Assembly (NCBI RefSeq): GCF_934630525.1 | Contig: NZ_CAKTVX010000006.1 | Location: 100,979 to 164,978 of the forward strand | DNA from: an uncultured Slackia sp. | Lineage (GTDB): Bacteria; Actinomycetota; Coriobacteriia; Coriobacteriales; Eggerthellaceae | Direction of reading: 5' to 3' | DNA length: 64,000 bases | Shown here: piece after piece, positions 25,551 to 34,393 of the stretch | Layout of the letters: the number at the start of each line of letters is the position of its first letter | How positions within the stretch are numbered: position 1 is the first letter of the stretch | The notes under the pieces: model-generated | The model's input: the letters and a program-made list of their open reading frames with translations, nothing else | The model's database searches: none | What the model was told of the DNA's origin: nothing | Position numbers and translations under genes: made by a program

Positions 25551-27143
25551 GTGACTAACCCCCAGGTTAAACGCGTTCTGGTTTCTGTGACCGACAAAAC
25601 GGGCGTGGTTGAGTTCGCGCGCGCTTTGCACGAGGAATTCGGAGCTGAGATTATTTCGACCGGCGGTACCGCGAAGGTGATTGCCGAGGCAGGCGTCGAT
25701 GTGACGCCCATCGATGCAGTGACGAATTTCCCTGAAATGATGGACGGCCGCGTGAAGACGCTGCACCCCATGGTGCATGGCGGCCTGCTCGCGAAGCGCG
25801 ACAATGCCAAGCACATGGCCGAAGCCGAAGAGCACGGCATCAAGATGATCGACATGGTGGTCGTGAACCTGTATGCCTTCGAAAAGACGGTCGCCTCAGG
25901 CGCCGATTTCGGCACCTGCATCGAGAACATCGACATTGGAGGCCCGTCGATGCTGCGCAGCGCCGCGAAGAATTTCGAGAGCGTCGCCGTGGTCACCGAG
26001 CCTTCCACCTACGATGCCATTCTTGAGGAAATGCGCGCCAACGACGGCGCCACCACGCGCGAGACGCGTGCGAAACTCGCGCTGAAGGTGTTCGAAACCA
26101 CGAACGCCTACGATGGCGCGATTGCCGCTTGGATGGACGAGCAGCTCAACGGCAAGGCCGATTTCAGCGAGAAAACGCCCGAGGTCATCGACCTTCACCT
26201 CGAGAAGCAGCAGGACCTGCGCTATGGCGAAAACCCGCATCAGAGCGCTGCGTTCTATCGCCTGCCCAATGCCGACGCACATAGCCTCGTGAATGCCGAG
26301 CAGCTCAACGGCAAGGAACTTTCCTACAACAACATTCTCGATACCGATGCGTGCTGGACACTTGCTCGCGAGTTCGACGAACCTGCCGTGGTTATTCTGA
26401 AGCATCAGAACCCCTGCGGTTCAGCCACGGCCGCTACGGTTGCCGAGGCTTACGACAAGGCGTTCGCGTGCGACCCGAAGAGCGCGTTTGGCGGCATTAT
26501 TGCGGCAAACGTCGAGGTTTCGCTCGAGATGATCGAGCACATGAACGCGAACAAGCAGTTCGTCGAGGTCATTATCGCCCCGAGCTTCGAGCCCGCTGCG
26601 CTTGAGCTTCTGCAGGTGAAGAAGAACCTGCGCGTTTTGCGCACCGGTGGTGTAGACGCTCCGGTTCGCGTCGAATATCGTTCGGTCGACGGCGGCATTT
26701 TGGCCCAAACCGCCGACGCTGTGACCGAAACGCCTGATGAGTTCACCGTTCCCACCAAGCGCAAGCCCACCGACGAAGAAATGGACGAGCTGCTGTTCGC
26801 GTGGAAGGTGTGCAAGGGCGTGAAGTCCAACGCCATTCTCATTTCCAAGAATCATGCGGGCATCGGCATGGGCCCTGGCCAGCCGAACCGCGTCGACTCG
26901 GGTCGCTTGGCCGGCGAGCGCGCGCTTGAGGCGTGCGAGCGCATGGGCCTTGAGCCGAAGAATCTGGTTGCCGCGTCCGACGCCTTCTTCCCGTTCCGCG
27001 ACAACATCGATGCGCTGGCAAGCTTTGGCGTTACCGCCATCATCCAGCCTGGCGGCTCCATCCGCGACGAGGAGAGCATCGAGGCGTGCGACGAGCACGG
27101 CATCGCCATGGTATTCACGGGGCATCGCCACTTCCGTCATTAG
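25551..27143 (+). CDS. purH: Bifunctional AICAR transformylase/IMP cyclohydrolase
   Basis: A 530-residue enzyme for the last two steps to IMP. GTG 25551 follows a strong AGGAGG, so it is preferred to the upstream in-frame codons. The N-terminal MGS-like cyclohydrolase domain (ISTGGTAKVIAEAGV, TNFPEMMDGRVKTLHP) is followed by the AICARFT domain with QQDLRYGENPHQSAAFY (about 218), the catalytic KHQNPCGSA (about 284), IIQPGGSIRDEES and the C-terminal FTGHRHFRH. The protein is complete. It ends the purine cluster, and a hairpin follows closely. Confidence 0.97.
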   Translation: MTNPQVKRVLVSVTDKTGVVEFARALHEEFGAEIISTGGTAKVIAEAGVDVTPIDAVTNFPEMMDGRVKTLHPMVHGGLLAKRDNAKHMAEAEEHGIKMIDMVVVNLYAFEKTVASGADFGTCIENIDIGGPSMLRSAAKNFESVAVVTEPSTYDAILEEMRANDGATTRETRAKLALKVFETTNAYDGAIAAWMDEQLNGKADFSEKTPEVIDLHLEKQQDLRYGENPHQSAAFYRLPNADAHSLVNAEQLNGKELSYNNILDTDACWTLAREFDEPAVVILKHQNPCGSATAATVAEAYDKAFACDPKSAFGGIIAANVEVSLEMIEHMNANKQFVEVIIAPSFEPAALELLQVKKNLRVLRTGGVDAPVRVEYRSVDGGILAQTADAVTETPDEFTVPTKRKPTDEEMDELLFAWKVCKGVKSNAILISKNHAGIGMGPGQPNRVDSGRLAGERALEACERMGLEPKNLVAASDAFFPFRDNIDALASFGVTAIIQPGGSIRDEESIEACDEHGIAMVFTGHRHFRH

Positions 27144-27146
27144 TTG

Positions 27147-27176
27147 GTTGGCGCCGTTCGATAGAACGGCGCCAAC
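27147..27176. terminator. Strong hairpin after purH (no T run)
   Basis: GTTGGCGCCGTTC, loop GATA, GAACGGCGCCAAC: 13-bp perfect stem. The same GCGCCGTTC/GAACGGCGC core begins each copy of the dispersed ~150-bp element. Confidence 0.7.
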
Positions 27177-27191
27177 TGCCGACGCATTAAA

Positions 27192-27354
27192 GGTTGCGCC
27201 GTTCTGCCGAACGGCGCTAACCGTTGATGCTGCGCGGCAATCTGGCGGCCGACTTGGCCCTCAATCGTCGCTCGCGTAGCGCTGCTACGCGTCGCTCCTC
27301 TTTCGAGCCAATTCGACTCGCCAGCTTGCCGCTCGCTGACCTGGGCTGCGAAAG
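27192..27354 (+). repeat. Dispersed ~150-bp intergenic element, copy R2a
   Basis: Begins with hairpin GGTTGCGCCGTTC-TGCC-GAACGGCGCTAACC, then GCAATCTGGCGGCC, TCGTCGCTCGCG, a variable small stem (TAGCGCTGCTA), CGTCGCTCCTCTTTCGAG, and ends GCTCGCTGACCTGGGCTGCG. Copies R1 (13724), R0 (1075) and R3 (31375) share this order. Confidence 0.85.
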
Positions 27355-27399
27355 CGGATCTTGTTTGATTCGGAGCGGAAGCATCTTGCCATTCAGCCC

Positions 27400-27486
27400 T
27401 CGCGCATGGCCGCAAGGCCAATGCGCTTGGGCTTCAAGGCAATCTGCTCCGCCAGAACCCATGCTCGCTGACCTGGGCTGCGAAAG
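27400..27486 (+). repeat. Partial tandem copy of the dispersed element, R2b
   Basis: Ends with an exact 24-bp repeat (27463-27486) of the R2a end (27331-27354), at a distance of 132 bp. The variable stem is replaced by ATGGCCGCAAGGCCAAT. Confidence 0.65.
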
Positions 27487-27608
27487 TGACAGCCGCCGAG
27501 CACGGTTCGATCGCGTTTGGCGTGAACCCGATTTTGTATGGGCTGGGGAATCTCCCTGGCCCATTTTGTTTGCCAGGACGGCAATTGTGCCTGCTCAAGG
27601 ACGCATCG

Positions 27609-27641
27609 AAACCGGTTGCGCAGCCGCGTGGCCGGTTTTTT
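27609..27641 (+). terminator. Terminator upstream of the second LuxR gene
   Basis: AAACCGG and CCGGTTTTTT stem with a 16-base loop. No gene precedes it closely: purH ends 460 bp upstream, so it may end a small transcript or the repeat region. Confidence 0.6.
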
Positions 27642-27688
27642 GCTATCATGGGGCAGTTTTCTGGGGAGAAGATATAAGGGAGGCGCGC

Positions 27689-29311
27689 ATGCCGGTTGCG
27701 CAGGCGAGGGGCATTGTCAAAGACTTGAAGTGGCATCACTTGGGCTTTTGCTTCTTTTGGGCAGTCACGTTCGTCGCGCTCATGGCTCCTGCCGATGAGT
27801 TCGCGTTTGCAAGCACGGGCTTTTCCGTGGGAAAGCAACTTTCGACTATCGTTGCCGTCGTCGTGGCCGCGGTGCTGTCGGTTCGCCGCGGCAGCAAGGC
27901 GTTTTCTCCCGAGTCGGCGTATATCGCAGGCATCGCCCTGTCGGCTGGGTCTCTTTTGTATTACCTCGCATTCTTTCTGGCCGATTTCTCGGTTGCCTCG
28001 GTCACAATTGCATCGGTGCTGGTGGGAGCTTCGCAGGGCGCGTTTTTCGTGATGTGGCAGAGCTTCTATGCATCAGAAGGCACCTCGCGCACCACGGTTT
28101 ACATTCCCCTTTCTGCGCTGTGTTCGGTTGTGCTGTGCATCGCCATCGGCTTCTTGCCAACGGAATGGCTCGTGGTTTGCGGCGTCATCGTTTTGCCCGC
28201 GCTCGGCGCGTGGACCTTGCGCAAAAGCCTCGCCGAGGTCGTTCCCTATGAAGCGGAAGCGCTCACTCGCGAGCGTCGTCGTATGCTGCTGCGCGACATG
28301 GGACGTCCGGTGTTCTGCGTGTGCGCCATCGGTTTCGTGTGGAAGATGATCGGTTGCGTGGTTCCGCAGGGCAATCTCGGCTCTTTCGAGGGCATCATGC
28401 TTGGCATGAGCTGCGCCACGCTCGTGGTTGCGGCCATCGAGCTGTTCACCGAGCGCGGCTTCGACATGCTGCGCGTGTATCAGGTCATATTCCCGCTTAT
28501 CACCGGAGTGTTCCTGCTGCCCACGTTCTTTGGCATTGGGTGGCTTGGCGCGGTTTCGGTATTCACCATGTTCGGTTTCGAGGTGGTGAATCTGTTGCTG
28601 CTCATTACCTGCGCTGCGTACGCCAGCCGTAAGGCGATCGATTCGTCGCTCGTGTACGCGCTGTGCGTGGCGCCGACGCTCGTGAGCTTGCTTTTGGGCG
28701 ATGCGGTGGGGCAGGTTGCCGCCGCGCATACGGTGCTCGATTTCACGCTCGTGGTCGATGTGCTGTTCGTGTGCGTGTACGTGCTTACGGCGGCGCTCTT
28801 TTTGGCGTCGCTTGGCCGCAACAGGAGCGATGTGCGCCGCTCGATAACCGCGGCCCCTCAGGCAAGTGTGGGCGAATGCGATTTCGGGGAAGCCCTTGCG
28901 GAAAACGCCGCTCGGGCGAAAGCTGGGGGAGCCTCGGCTCGAAATGCGTGCGCGGCCGAAGAGGAACCGTGCGTTCAGAAGGCGCTGTCGAGCGAAGACG
29001 AATCGCGTGATGCTCAACGGTGTGAAGAAAAGTCTCCGGCCGCCCTTCGCCGCTCAAATGACGCCGTCCCCATGGCGCCAACCGACGAATCGTCCGGCTC
29101 TCTCGAAGAACGTCTTTCTTCGCTTGACCTCATTGACCCGCTTTCTGCTCGCGAGTGCGAGGTCGCCGATTTGATGCGGCACGGAAACACCGTTGCGGCT
29201 ATTGCTCGCCGTCTCTACATTTCAGAGAACACGGTGCGTGGGCATACGAAAAGCATCTATCGCAAACTCGGAATCCACTCGAAGCAAGAGCTCATCGACC
29301 TTTTAAATTAG
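27689..29311 (+). CDS. Polytopic LuxR-family transcriptional regulator
   Basis: A 540-residue protein of the same design as the one at 4752. About twelve hydrophobic segments span residues 20-375, then a long, charged, probably disordered linker (about 380-470), then a LuxR helix-turn-helix (about 478-540, LSARECEVADLMRHGNTVAA...ENTVRGHTKSIYRKLG). ATG 27689 follows AAGGGAGG; the open frame upstream runs through repeat DNA and is not coding. It precedes a Tat flavoprotein by 370 bp on the same strand, mirroring the 4752/6411 pair. Confidence 0.88.
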   Translation: MPVAQARGIVKDLKWHHLGFCFFWAVTFVALMAPADEFAFASTGFSVGKQLSTIVAVVVAAVLSVRRGSKAFSPESAYIAGIALSAGSLLYYLAFFLADFSVASVTIASVLVGASQGAFFVMWQSFYASEGTSRTTVYIPLSALCSVVLCIAIGFLPTEWLVVCGVIVLPALGAWTLRKSLAEVVPYEAEALTRERRRMLLRDMGRPVFCVCAIGFVWKMIGCVVPQGNLGSFEGIMLGMSCATLVVAAIELFTERGFDMLRVYQVIFPLITGVFLLPTFFGIGWLGAVSVFTMFGFEVVNLLLLITCAAYASRKAIDSSLVYALCVAPTLVSLLLGDAVGQVAAAHTVLDFTLVVDVLFVCVYVLTAALFLASLGRNRSDVRRSITAAPQASVGECDFGEALAENAARAKAGGASARNACAAEEEPCVQKALSSEDESRDAQRCEEKSPAALRRSNDAVPMAPTDESSGSLEERLSSLDLIDPLSARECEVADLMRHGNTVAAIARRLYISENTVRGHTKSIYRKLGIHSKQELIDLLN

Positions 29312-29355
29312 CCCGCTTTCAGTCCTTCTTGCAGCCTTCCATATCCAAAAATACC

Positions 29356-29395
29356 AACCCATCTTGACGAAACGAGATGGGTTGTCTTGTTTTTC
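29356..29395 (+). terminator. Terminator of the LuxR gene
   Basis: AACCCATCT and AGATGGGTT stem followed by GTCTTGTTTTTC. The remaining 29396-29681 holds no gene; it should contain the promoter of flavoprotein 3, but no clear -35/-10 pair is visible. Confidence 0.85.
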
Positions 29396-29681
29396 AATCC
29401 AAGATTCCATGGGTTACCGCCCTCGGAAATACGAGGAAAACAAGCTTCTCATCAGGTTGAACAATAAAACAACCCATAATATGTGGTGCGTCGTGCCCCA
29501 TCTCGCCTCTATAGTGGCGCCATCGCATCCAGGGAGGGTGCAGATGCAAGCGCCGGGGAGGGCGCGTCTTTGCAAAAGCCATGAAATTCGCCTGCGCGGC
29601 CTTGGGTCTGCGCGGCTTGCTATGGCGTTCGGGGCGATCTCTTCGACGCGGCATCCCAAGGGATTCCATTAGGAGGGAACC

Positions 29682-31364
29682 ATGGAAGAATTGAAGAAGG
29701 GCATTTCTCGCCGCAACCTGCTCAAGGGCGCAACGCTTTCCGCCGCTGGCGTGGCGGCGCTCGGCATGTTTGGCTGCAGCCCGGCGGGCGGCTCGTCGAG
29801 CTCGAGCAGCAAGGCCGACGCTGCTGGCGAATCGAAGCACACGTGGGAGGTTACCCCCGAGGCTATCACCGATATCGCCGAAACCGTCGAGACCGAAGTG
29901 CTCGTCATTGGCGCCGGCTATTCGGGAACTTGCTGCGCTCTGAACGCCGCGCAGAATGGCACCAAGGTCACCTTGGTTGAGAAAGACGGCGTGCCCAACG
30001 GCCACGGCGTTGGCGGTACGGGCGCCATCGCGTCGAAGGCGCTCGACGCGCTCGACATCCATTTCGACAAGTCCATCGAAATGGAGCGCTGGGTCTCCAC
30101 CTGCGGCAACCGCTGCCGTGAGTCCCTCGTTGCCAAGTGGTTCCGCGAGAGCGAGCGCTGCATGAACTGGCTGCTCGACCTTGCCGAGTCCGATGGCGCG
30201 AAGTGCATGGTCACCGTTGGCTCCAATTCCACGGTGCACCCCGAGATCGATTGCTATCACATGATCTTCGGTGGCAACCTCGCCAAAGAAAACGAGGCAA
30301 TCTCCATCGCGACGTACATCGAGTACCTGTTCATCGCCAAGGCTGAAGAGACGGGCAATTTCGAGCTCGTGTACAACATGCCTGCTCAGCAGCTCGTTAC
30401 CAACGATAAGGGCGAAGTCACCGGCGCTATTTGCAAGAACGAAGAGGGCAAGTACATTCAGTACAACGCCTCCAAGGGCGTCGTGCTTGCTACCGGCGAC
30501 GTGAGCTACAACGATGAGTACATCAACGAGTTCGCTCCCATCGCGAACAAGGTTATGACCCGCCTGTGCTCTGACCAGGGCAACACCGGCGACGGCCACA
30601 ACATGGCCGCATGGGTTGGCGGCGCTTTCCAGGACGGCCCGTGGCCCACGATGATGCACCCACAGGCTGCGGCTATGTACCATGGCCCCTTCCTGTTCGT
30701 GAACCCCAAGGGCAAGCGCTTCATGAACGAGGCCACCTGGGTTCAGGGCAAGTGCGTCGGCACCATGGTCAACGGCGGCGACGACCACTGCTGGTCGATC
30801 TTCGACTCCAACTTCGAGGCCGATAACACCGCGTCGCTCGAGTTCGGCGGCGGCATGTTCTGGGATTCGTTCCGCGCTGTGGGCACCACGGCGGCTGATG
30901 CGTCCGCTTCCCACGCCAAGACGGTGAAGGAAGGCGTCGAGAAGACCCCCGACAACTACAAGGTTGCCGACACCATCGACGAACTGCTCAAGCAGCTCGA
31001 CGTCGACGTCGACGAGGCCAAGAAGACCATCGAGCGCTACAACGAGATTTGCAAGAAGGGCGAAGACACCGACTTCTACAAGGAATCTCACTTCCTGTTC
31101 CCCATCGAGCAGGGTCCCTTCTATGCGACCAAGGTTGCCCCCGGCCTGCTCGCCGTTGTTGGCGGCATCGCGATTTCCGACAACTTCGAGGTTGTCAACG
31201 CCGAGGGCGAGCCCATCAAGGGCCTGTACGCCATTGGCAACTGCTCCGGCAACATGTACGCGTATGACTACCCGATCAACGTTCAGGGCAACAGCCATGG
31301 CCGCTGCCTCGTTGAGGGCAAGTGCCTCGGCGAACAGCTCGCAGGCGTCTACGAGGAGCAGTAG
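29682..31364 (+). CDS. Tat-exported FAD-dependent reductase lipoprotein (fumarate reductase-like), no. 3
   Basis: A 560-residue protein from ATG 29682, with TAGGAGG just upstream. Signal: SRRNLLK and a lipobox-like GMFGC at about residue 30. A Ser-rich linker follows, then the FAD motif VLVIGAGYSGTCCALNAAQ (about 71) and GKRFMNEATW (about 345). The C-terminal flavin contact is YAIGNCSGNMYAYDYPINVQG (read as two blocks YAIGNCSGNM and AYDYPINVQG). FAD_binding_2 family; probably a periplasmic-side reductase using an organic electron acceptor. The acceptor is unknown. The upstream LuxR gene is its likely regulator. Confidence 0.88.
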   Translation: MEELKKGISRRNLLKGATLSAAGVAALGMFGCSPAGGSSSSSSKADAAGESKHTWEVTPEAITDIAETVETEVLVIGAGYSGTCCALNAAQNGTKVTLVEKDGVPNGHGVGGTGAIASKALDALDIHFDKSIEMERWVSTCGNRCRESLVAKWFRESERCMNWLLDLAESDGAKCMVTVGSNSTVHPEIDCYHMIFGGNLAKENEAISIATYIEYLFIAKAEETGNFELVYNMPAQQLVTNDKGEVTGAICKNEEGKYIQYNASKGVVLATGDVSYNDEYINEFAPIANKVMTRLCSDQGNTGDGHNMAAWVGGAFQDGPWPTMMHPQAAAMYHGPFLFVNPKGKRFMNEATWVQGKCVGTMVNGGDDHCWSIFDSNFEADNTASLEFGGGMFWDSFRAVGTTAADASASHAKTVKEGVEKTPDNYKVADTIDELLKQLDVDVDEAKKTIERYNEICKKGEDTDFYKESHFLFPIEQGPFYATKVAPGLLAVVGGIAISDNFEVVNAEGEPIKGLYAIGNCSGNMYAYDYPINVQGNSHGRCLVEGKCLGEQLAGVYEEQ

Positions 31365-31374
31365 GAACACGAAC

Positions 31375-31542
31375 GAGCTGTCGGCTTGCCATATGGCGAG
31401 ATGAGGCCTGGCATCGCGATTCGCTTTGAAGGCAGGAGCGAAACGTAGCGGCGCTACGCAAGCGACAAGCGCAAGGTGCGATGCGGTGCTCGGCTGCGCC
31501 CGACGGCAACTCGAAGCGCCGTTCTGCTGAACGGCGTCGAAA
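31375..31542 (-). repeat. Dispersed intergenic element, diverged copy R3
   Basis: Same orientation as R1. It has GGCAGGAGCGAAACG, the small stem TAGCGGCGCTA, CGCAAGCGACAAGCG, and ends in GCGCCGTTC-TGCT-GAACGGCG. Like R1 it lies directly after a flavoprotein gene. Confidence 0.65.
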
Positions 31543-31555
31543 TACACCCCTCCCC

Positions 31556-31581
31556 GGGCCCGCCGCTTGGCGGGCCCTTTT
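31556..31581 (+). terminator. Terminator before the coiled-coil gene
   Basis: GGGCCCGCC, loop GCTT, GGCGGGCCCTTTTG. Confidence 0.85.
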
Positions 31582-31611
31582 GCTAGACTTACGTGCGATG
31601 AAAGGAATCGC

Positions 31612-32127
31612 ATGACTATGAACGACGATGAATTGTTCGAGCATTTGCAGGAGCTTATGGCGGAGTTGCCCGCAATGCAGGAAAAAGGCGCCGTGCTTGC
31701 GAAGGCCCGTGCCGCGGCTGAGGTTTCTAAGCGCGCGCATTATTACGAAGGCCAGCAAAATGAGCTGAATGGCATTTTGTCGGAGATGGCCGAGCATGAG
31801 CGGGAGAGGGCCATCGCCATCGAGCAAGGCGACTGTGAGCGCGAAGAAGCGCAGCGCGCTCTTATTCTGACGTGCGGCACGCAGCGCGGCATTCGCAAAG
31901 GTGCCGCCGATGCGGCAAAACGCGAGCTTGACCAGGCCCTTTCCGATGGCGGGTTCGCATCTTGCGAAGAAGCGGACGCTGCGAGGCTTTCCGAATCTGA
32001 CCTCGCGAGCCTTTCCGCGGAAATCGAGGCTTACCAGGCCGATTACGCCGAAACGCTCGCCGCATGCGAGCGAATCGAGGCGGCAGGGGCGGCTTCGACC
32101 GATGCGGAAGGTGTCGAAGAAGCGTAA
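31612..32127 (+). CDS. Coiled-coil protein resembling an isolated SbcC/SMC arm segment
   Basis: A 171-residue acidic protein, almost entirely predicted helix with heptads from about 5 to 155. The segment GGFASCEEADAARLSESDL, then LSAEIEAYQADYAET, follows the pattern common in the arms of SbcC-type ATPases, but there is no ATPase head and no zinc hook. AAAGGA lies upstream of ATG 31612. It is followed 91 bp later by aspS. Function unknown: it may be a stand-alone helical protein or a relic of an SbcC-like gene. Composition matches the neighbours, so it looks maintained. Confidence 0.6.
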   Translation: MTMNDDELFEHLQELMAELPAMQEKGAVLAKARAAAEVSKRAHYYEGQQNELNGILSEMAEHERERAIAIEQGDCEREEAQRALILTCGTQRGIRKGAADAAKRELDQALSDGGFASCEEADAARLSESDLASLSAEIEAYQADYAETLAACERIEAAGAASTDAEGVEEA

Positions 32128-32218
32128 ATTGCGTCGCGACCTTTCGCCGCATGCGCTTCCTGCGCTACAATAGCCCAGTTTGAGCGATTAGTTTCACTTC
32201 GCAAGGAGCTATAAACCG

Positions 32219-33997
32219 ATGACCGAATTCATCAACGAGTATTGTATGCACGACCACACGTGCGGCGAGCTGCGTGCCTCCGATGTCGACGCGCAGGTCA
32301 CCCTCACTGGCTGGGTGTGGCACAACCGCGACCACGGCGGTCTGATTTTCGTGGACCTTCGCGACCGCGAGGGCTACACGCAGATCGTGATCGACCCCGA
32401 TTGCGTTTCCGAAGAGGAGTTCCACGTTGCCGAGCATCTCGGCCGCGAGTTCGTGCTGAAAATCACGGGCAAAGTGCGCGCTCGCGCCGAAGGCACCGTG
32501 AACCCGAACATGGCGACGGGCGAGATTGAAGTGCTCGCCAGCGGCATCGAGGTGCTGAACACCTCGGTCACGCCCCCGTTCTCTATCGAGGATGGCATCG
32601 AGACCGACGAAACCACGCGCATGAAGTGGCGCTACATGGACCTTCGCCGTCCCGAGATGTACAAGAATCTCAAGCTTCGCCACACCGTGGCGCAGGCTAT
32701 GCGCAAGGCCCTCAACGAGCGCGGCTTCCTCGAGGTCGAAACGCCGATTCTGGCGAACTCCACGCCCGAAGGCGCTCGCGACTACCTGGTTCCGTCTCGC
32801 CCCAACCCGGGCAAGTTCTATGCGCTGCCGCAAAGCCCGCAGCAGTTCAAGCAGATGCTCATGGTGGGCGGCATCGAGCGCTACTACCAGATCGCTCGCT
32901 GCTTCCGCGACGAGGACCTGCGCGCCGATCGCCAGCCTGAGTTCACCCAGGTCGACATCGAGATGTCGTTCGTTCAGGAAAACGACGTCATCGACATGAT
33001 GGAAGGCGTGTTCAAGGAAGTTCTCGAAGCCGCTGGCGTCGAGCATGAATTCCCGCTGCAGCGCATGCCGTGGAAAGAGGCCATGGATCGCTTTGGCTGC
33101 GACCGCCCCGACATCCGCTTCGGCATGGAGCTCGTTGACCTTACCGAGATCGTGCGTGGCTGCGGCTTTGGCGTGTTCGCCAAGGCTGTCGAGGCCGGCA
33201 ACATCGTGAAGGCCATCAACGCGAAGGGCGCTGGCGACTGGAGCCGTGGCGACATCGACAAGCTTGCCGACATCGCTTCCGCCAATGGTGCGAAGGGCAT
33301 GGCTTGGATTGCTTACACCACCGACGGCAAAGAGAAGAGCCCCATCATCAAGTTCCTGGGCGACGAGGTTCACGCGAAGATCAAGGAAGCCATGAACGTC
33401 GAGCCGGGCGACCTGGTTCTGTTCGCGGCCGACACGTTCGATATCGCAAACGCCGTGCTTTCTGCCCTGCGCCTGCACATGGCCGAGGCCCTGAACATTC
33501 CGCGTGATGGCCACAAGCTGCTGTGGGTCGTCGACTTCCCCATGTTCAAGTACGACGAGGAAACCAAGAAGTACGCGGCTGAGCACCATCCGTTCACGAT
33601 GATTCCGAAGTCCGATTGGGACAAAATCGAGACCGACCCCATGGCATGCGGAAGTTACAGCTACGACATCGTCATGGACGGCTTCGAGGCCGGCGGCGGC
33701 TCTATTCGTATTCACAACGCCGAGCTGCAGAAGCGCGTCTTGAAGCGCTGCGGCGTCGACGATGAGGATATGGAAGTGAAGTTCGGCCACCTGATTCATG
33801 CGCTCGAGCTTGGCGCGCCCCCGCATGGCGGCATCGCTATTGGCCTCGATCGTCTGGTCATGCTGCTGGCTGGCAAAGATTCCATCCGCGACGTCATTGC
33901 CTTCCCGAAGACGAGCTCGGCAGCCGATCCCATGACCGGCGCCCCGAACGAGGTCACGACCCGTCAGCTCAAAGAGGTCAACCTGCGCACGCTGTAA
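32219..33997 (+). CDS. aspS: Aspartyl-tRNA synthetase
   Basis: A 592-residue class II synthetase of the bacterial type: N-terminal OB anticodon-binding domain (about 15-105, VTLTGWVWHNRDHGG), motif 1, motif 2 FRDEDLRADRQPEFTQ (about 226), the bacterial GAD insertion (about 285-420), and motif 3 GIAIGLDRLVMLLAG (about 540). CAAGGAG precedes the ATG. It charges tRNA-Asp. Whether it also charges tRNA-Asn depends on gatCAB and asnS elsewhere and cannot be settled here. A TACAAT at 32166-32171 is a possible -10 box. Confidence 0.97.
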   Translation: MTEFINEYCMHDHTCGELRASDVDAQVTLTGWVWHNRDHGGLIFVDLRDREGYTQIVIDPDCVSEEEFHVAEHLGREFVLKITGKVRARAEGTVNPNMATGEIEVLASGIEVLNTSVTPPFSIEDGIETDETTRMKWRYMDLRRPEMYKNLKLRHTVAQAMRKALNERGFLEVETPILANSTPEGARDYLVPSRPNPGKFYALPQSPQQFKQMLMVGGIERYYQIARCFRDEDLRADRQPEFTQVDIEMSFVQENDVIDMMEGVFKEVLEAAGVEHEFPLQRMPWKEAMDRFGCDRPDIRFGMELVDLTEIVRGCGFGVFAKAVEAGNIVKAINAKGAGDWSRGDIDKLADIASANGAKGMAWIAYTTDGKEKSPIIKFLGDEVHAKIKEAMNVEPGDLVLFAADTFDIANAVLSALRLHMAEALNIPRDGHKLLWVVDFPMFKYDEETKKYAAEHHPFTMIPKSDWDKIETDPMACGSYSYDIVMDGFEAGGGSIRIHNAELQKRVLKRCGVDDEDMEVKFGHLIHALELGAPPHGGIAIGLDRLVMLLAGKDSIRDVIAFPKTSSAADPMTGAPNEVTTRQLKEVNLRTL

Positions 33998-34026
33998 GCG
34001 CTGGCTGCGAACGTAGTTGCATTTCG

Positions 34027-34059
34027 AAGGCCGCTGCCCGCATGGGCGGCGGCCTTTTC
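34027..34059 (+). terminator. aspS terminator
   Basis: AAGGCCGCTGCCC, loop GCAT, GGGCGGCGGCCTTTTCG. Confidence 0.88.
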
Positions 34060-34100
34060 GTGTGTAACGCCGCCTTTGCGTTAAAACTCGCAATGCCATT

Positions 34101-34248
34101 GCATGAAAACGCACGAAGTGCGTACCCTCTTTTGAAAAAGTGTATGCCACTTTAGAATTGACGATACGCGACCTGGGGTTTTATGGAGTGAGTATCTTCT
34201 ATAGCTTGGGTTTGGCGCAAAGGGTACGCACTTCGTGCGTTTTCATGC
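34101..34248. repeat. Inverted-repeat element with perfect 28-bp arms
   Basis: Arms 34101-34128 and 34221-34248 are exact reverse complements and contain ACGAAGTGCGTACCCT. The 92-bp interior carries CGCGACCTGGGGTTTT. The element at 44081-44205 has the same 16-bp arm core and an interior of nearly equal length (93 bp). No open frame of note lies inside. 33998-34393 otherwise has only the aspS terminator. Confidence 0.8.
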
Positions 34249-34393
34249 GACATGGGCTTCCGCGCGGTGGAATATGGTGGTTTCGTCGCATGCGCCGCGC
34301 GCCGGTGACGGCTTTTCAACAGCCTGCAATCACCGGCGCGTAAATACCTATGCTCTTACTTGTTCAAATATCTGCATATGAGGAAAGACGCTC

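Noticed and set aside
27224..27688. N-terminal extension of the second LuxR gene
   Set aside because: The frame is open but lies in the dispersed repeat elements and a terminator; a strong ribosome site and family-like start are at 27689.
29394..31613. A 739-codon minus-strand frame opposite flavoprotein 3
   Set aside because: Shadow frame covering two terminators and a repeat; the flavoprotein on the plus strand is certain.
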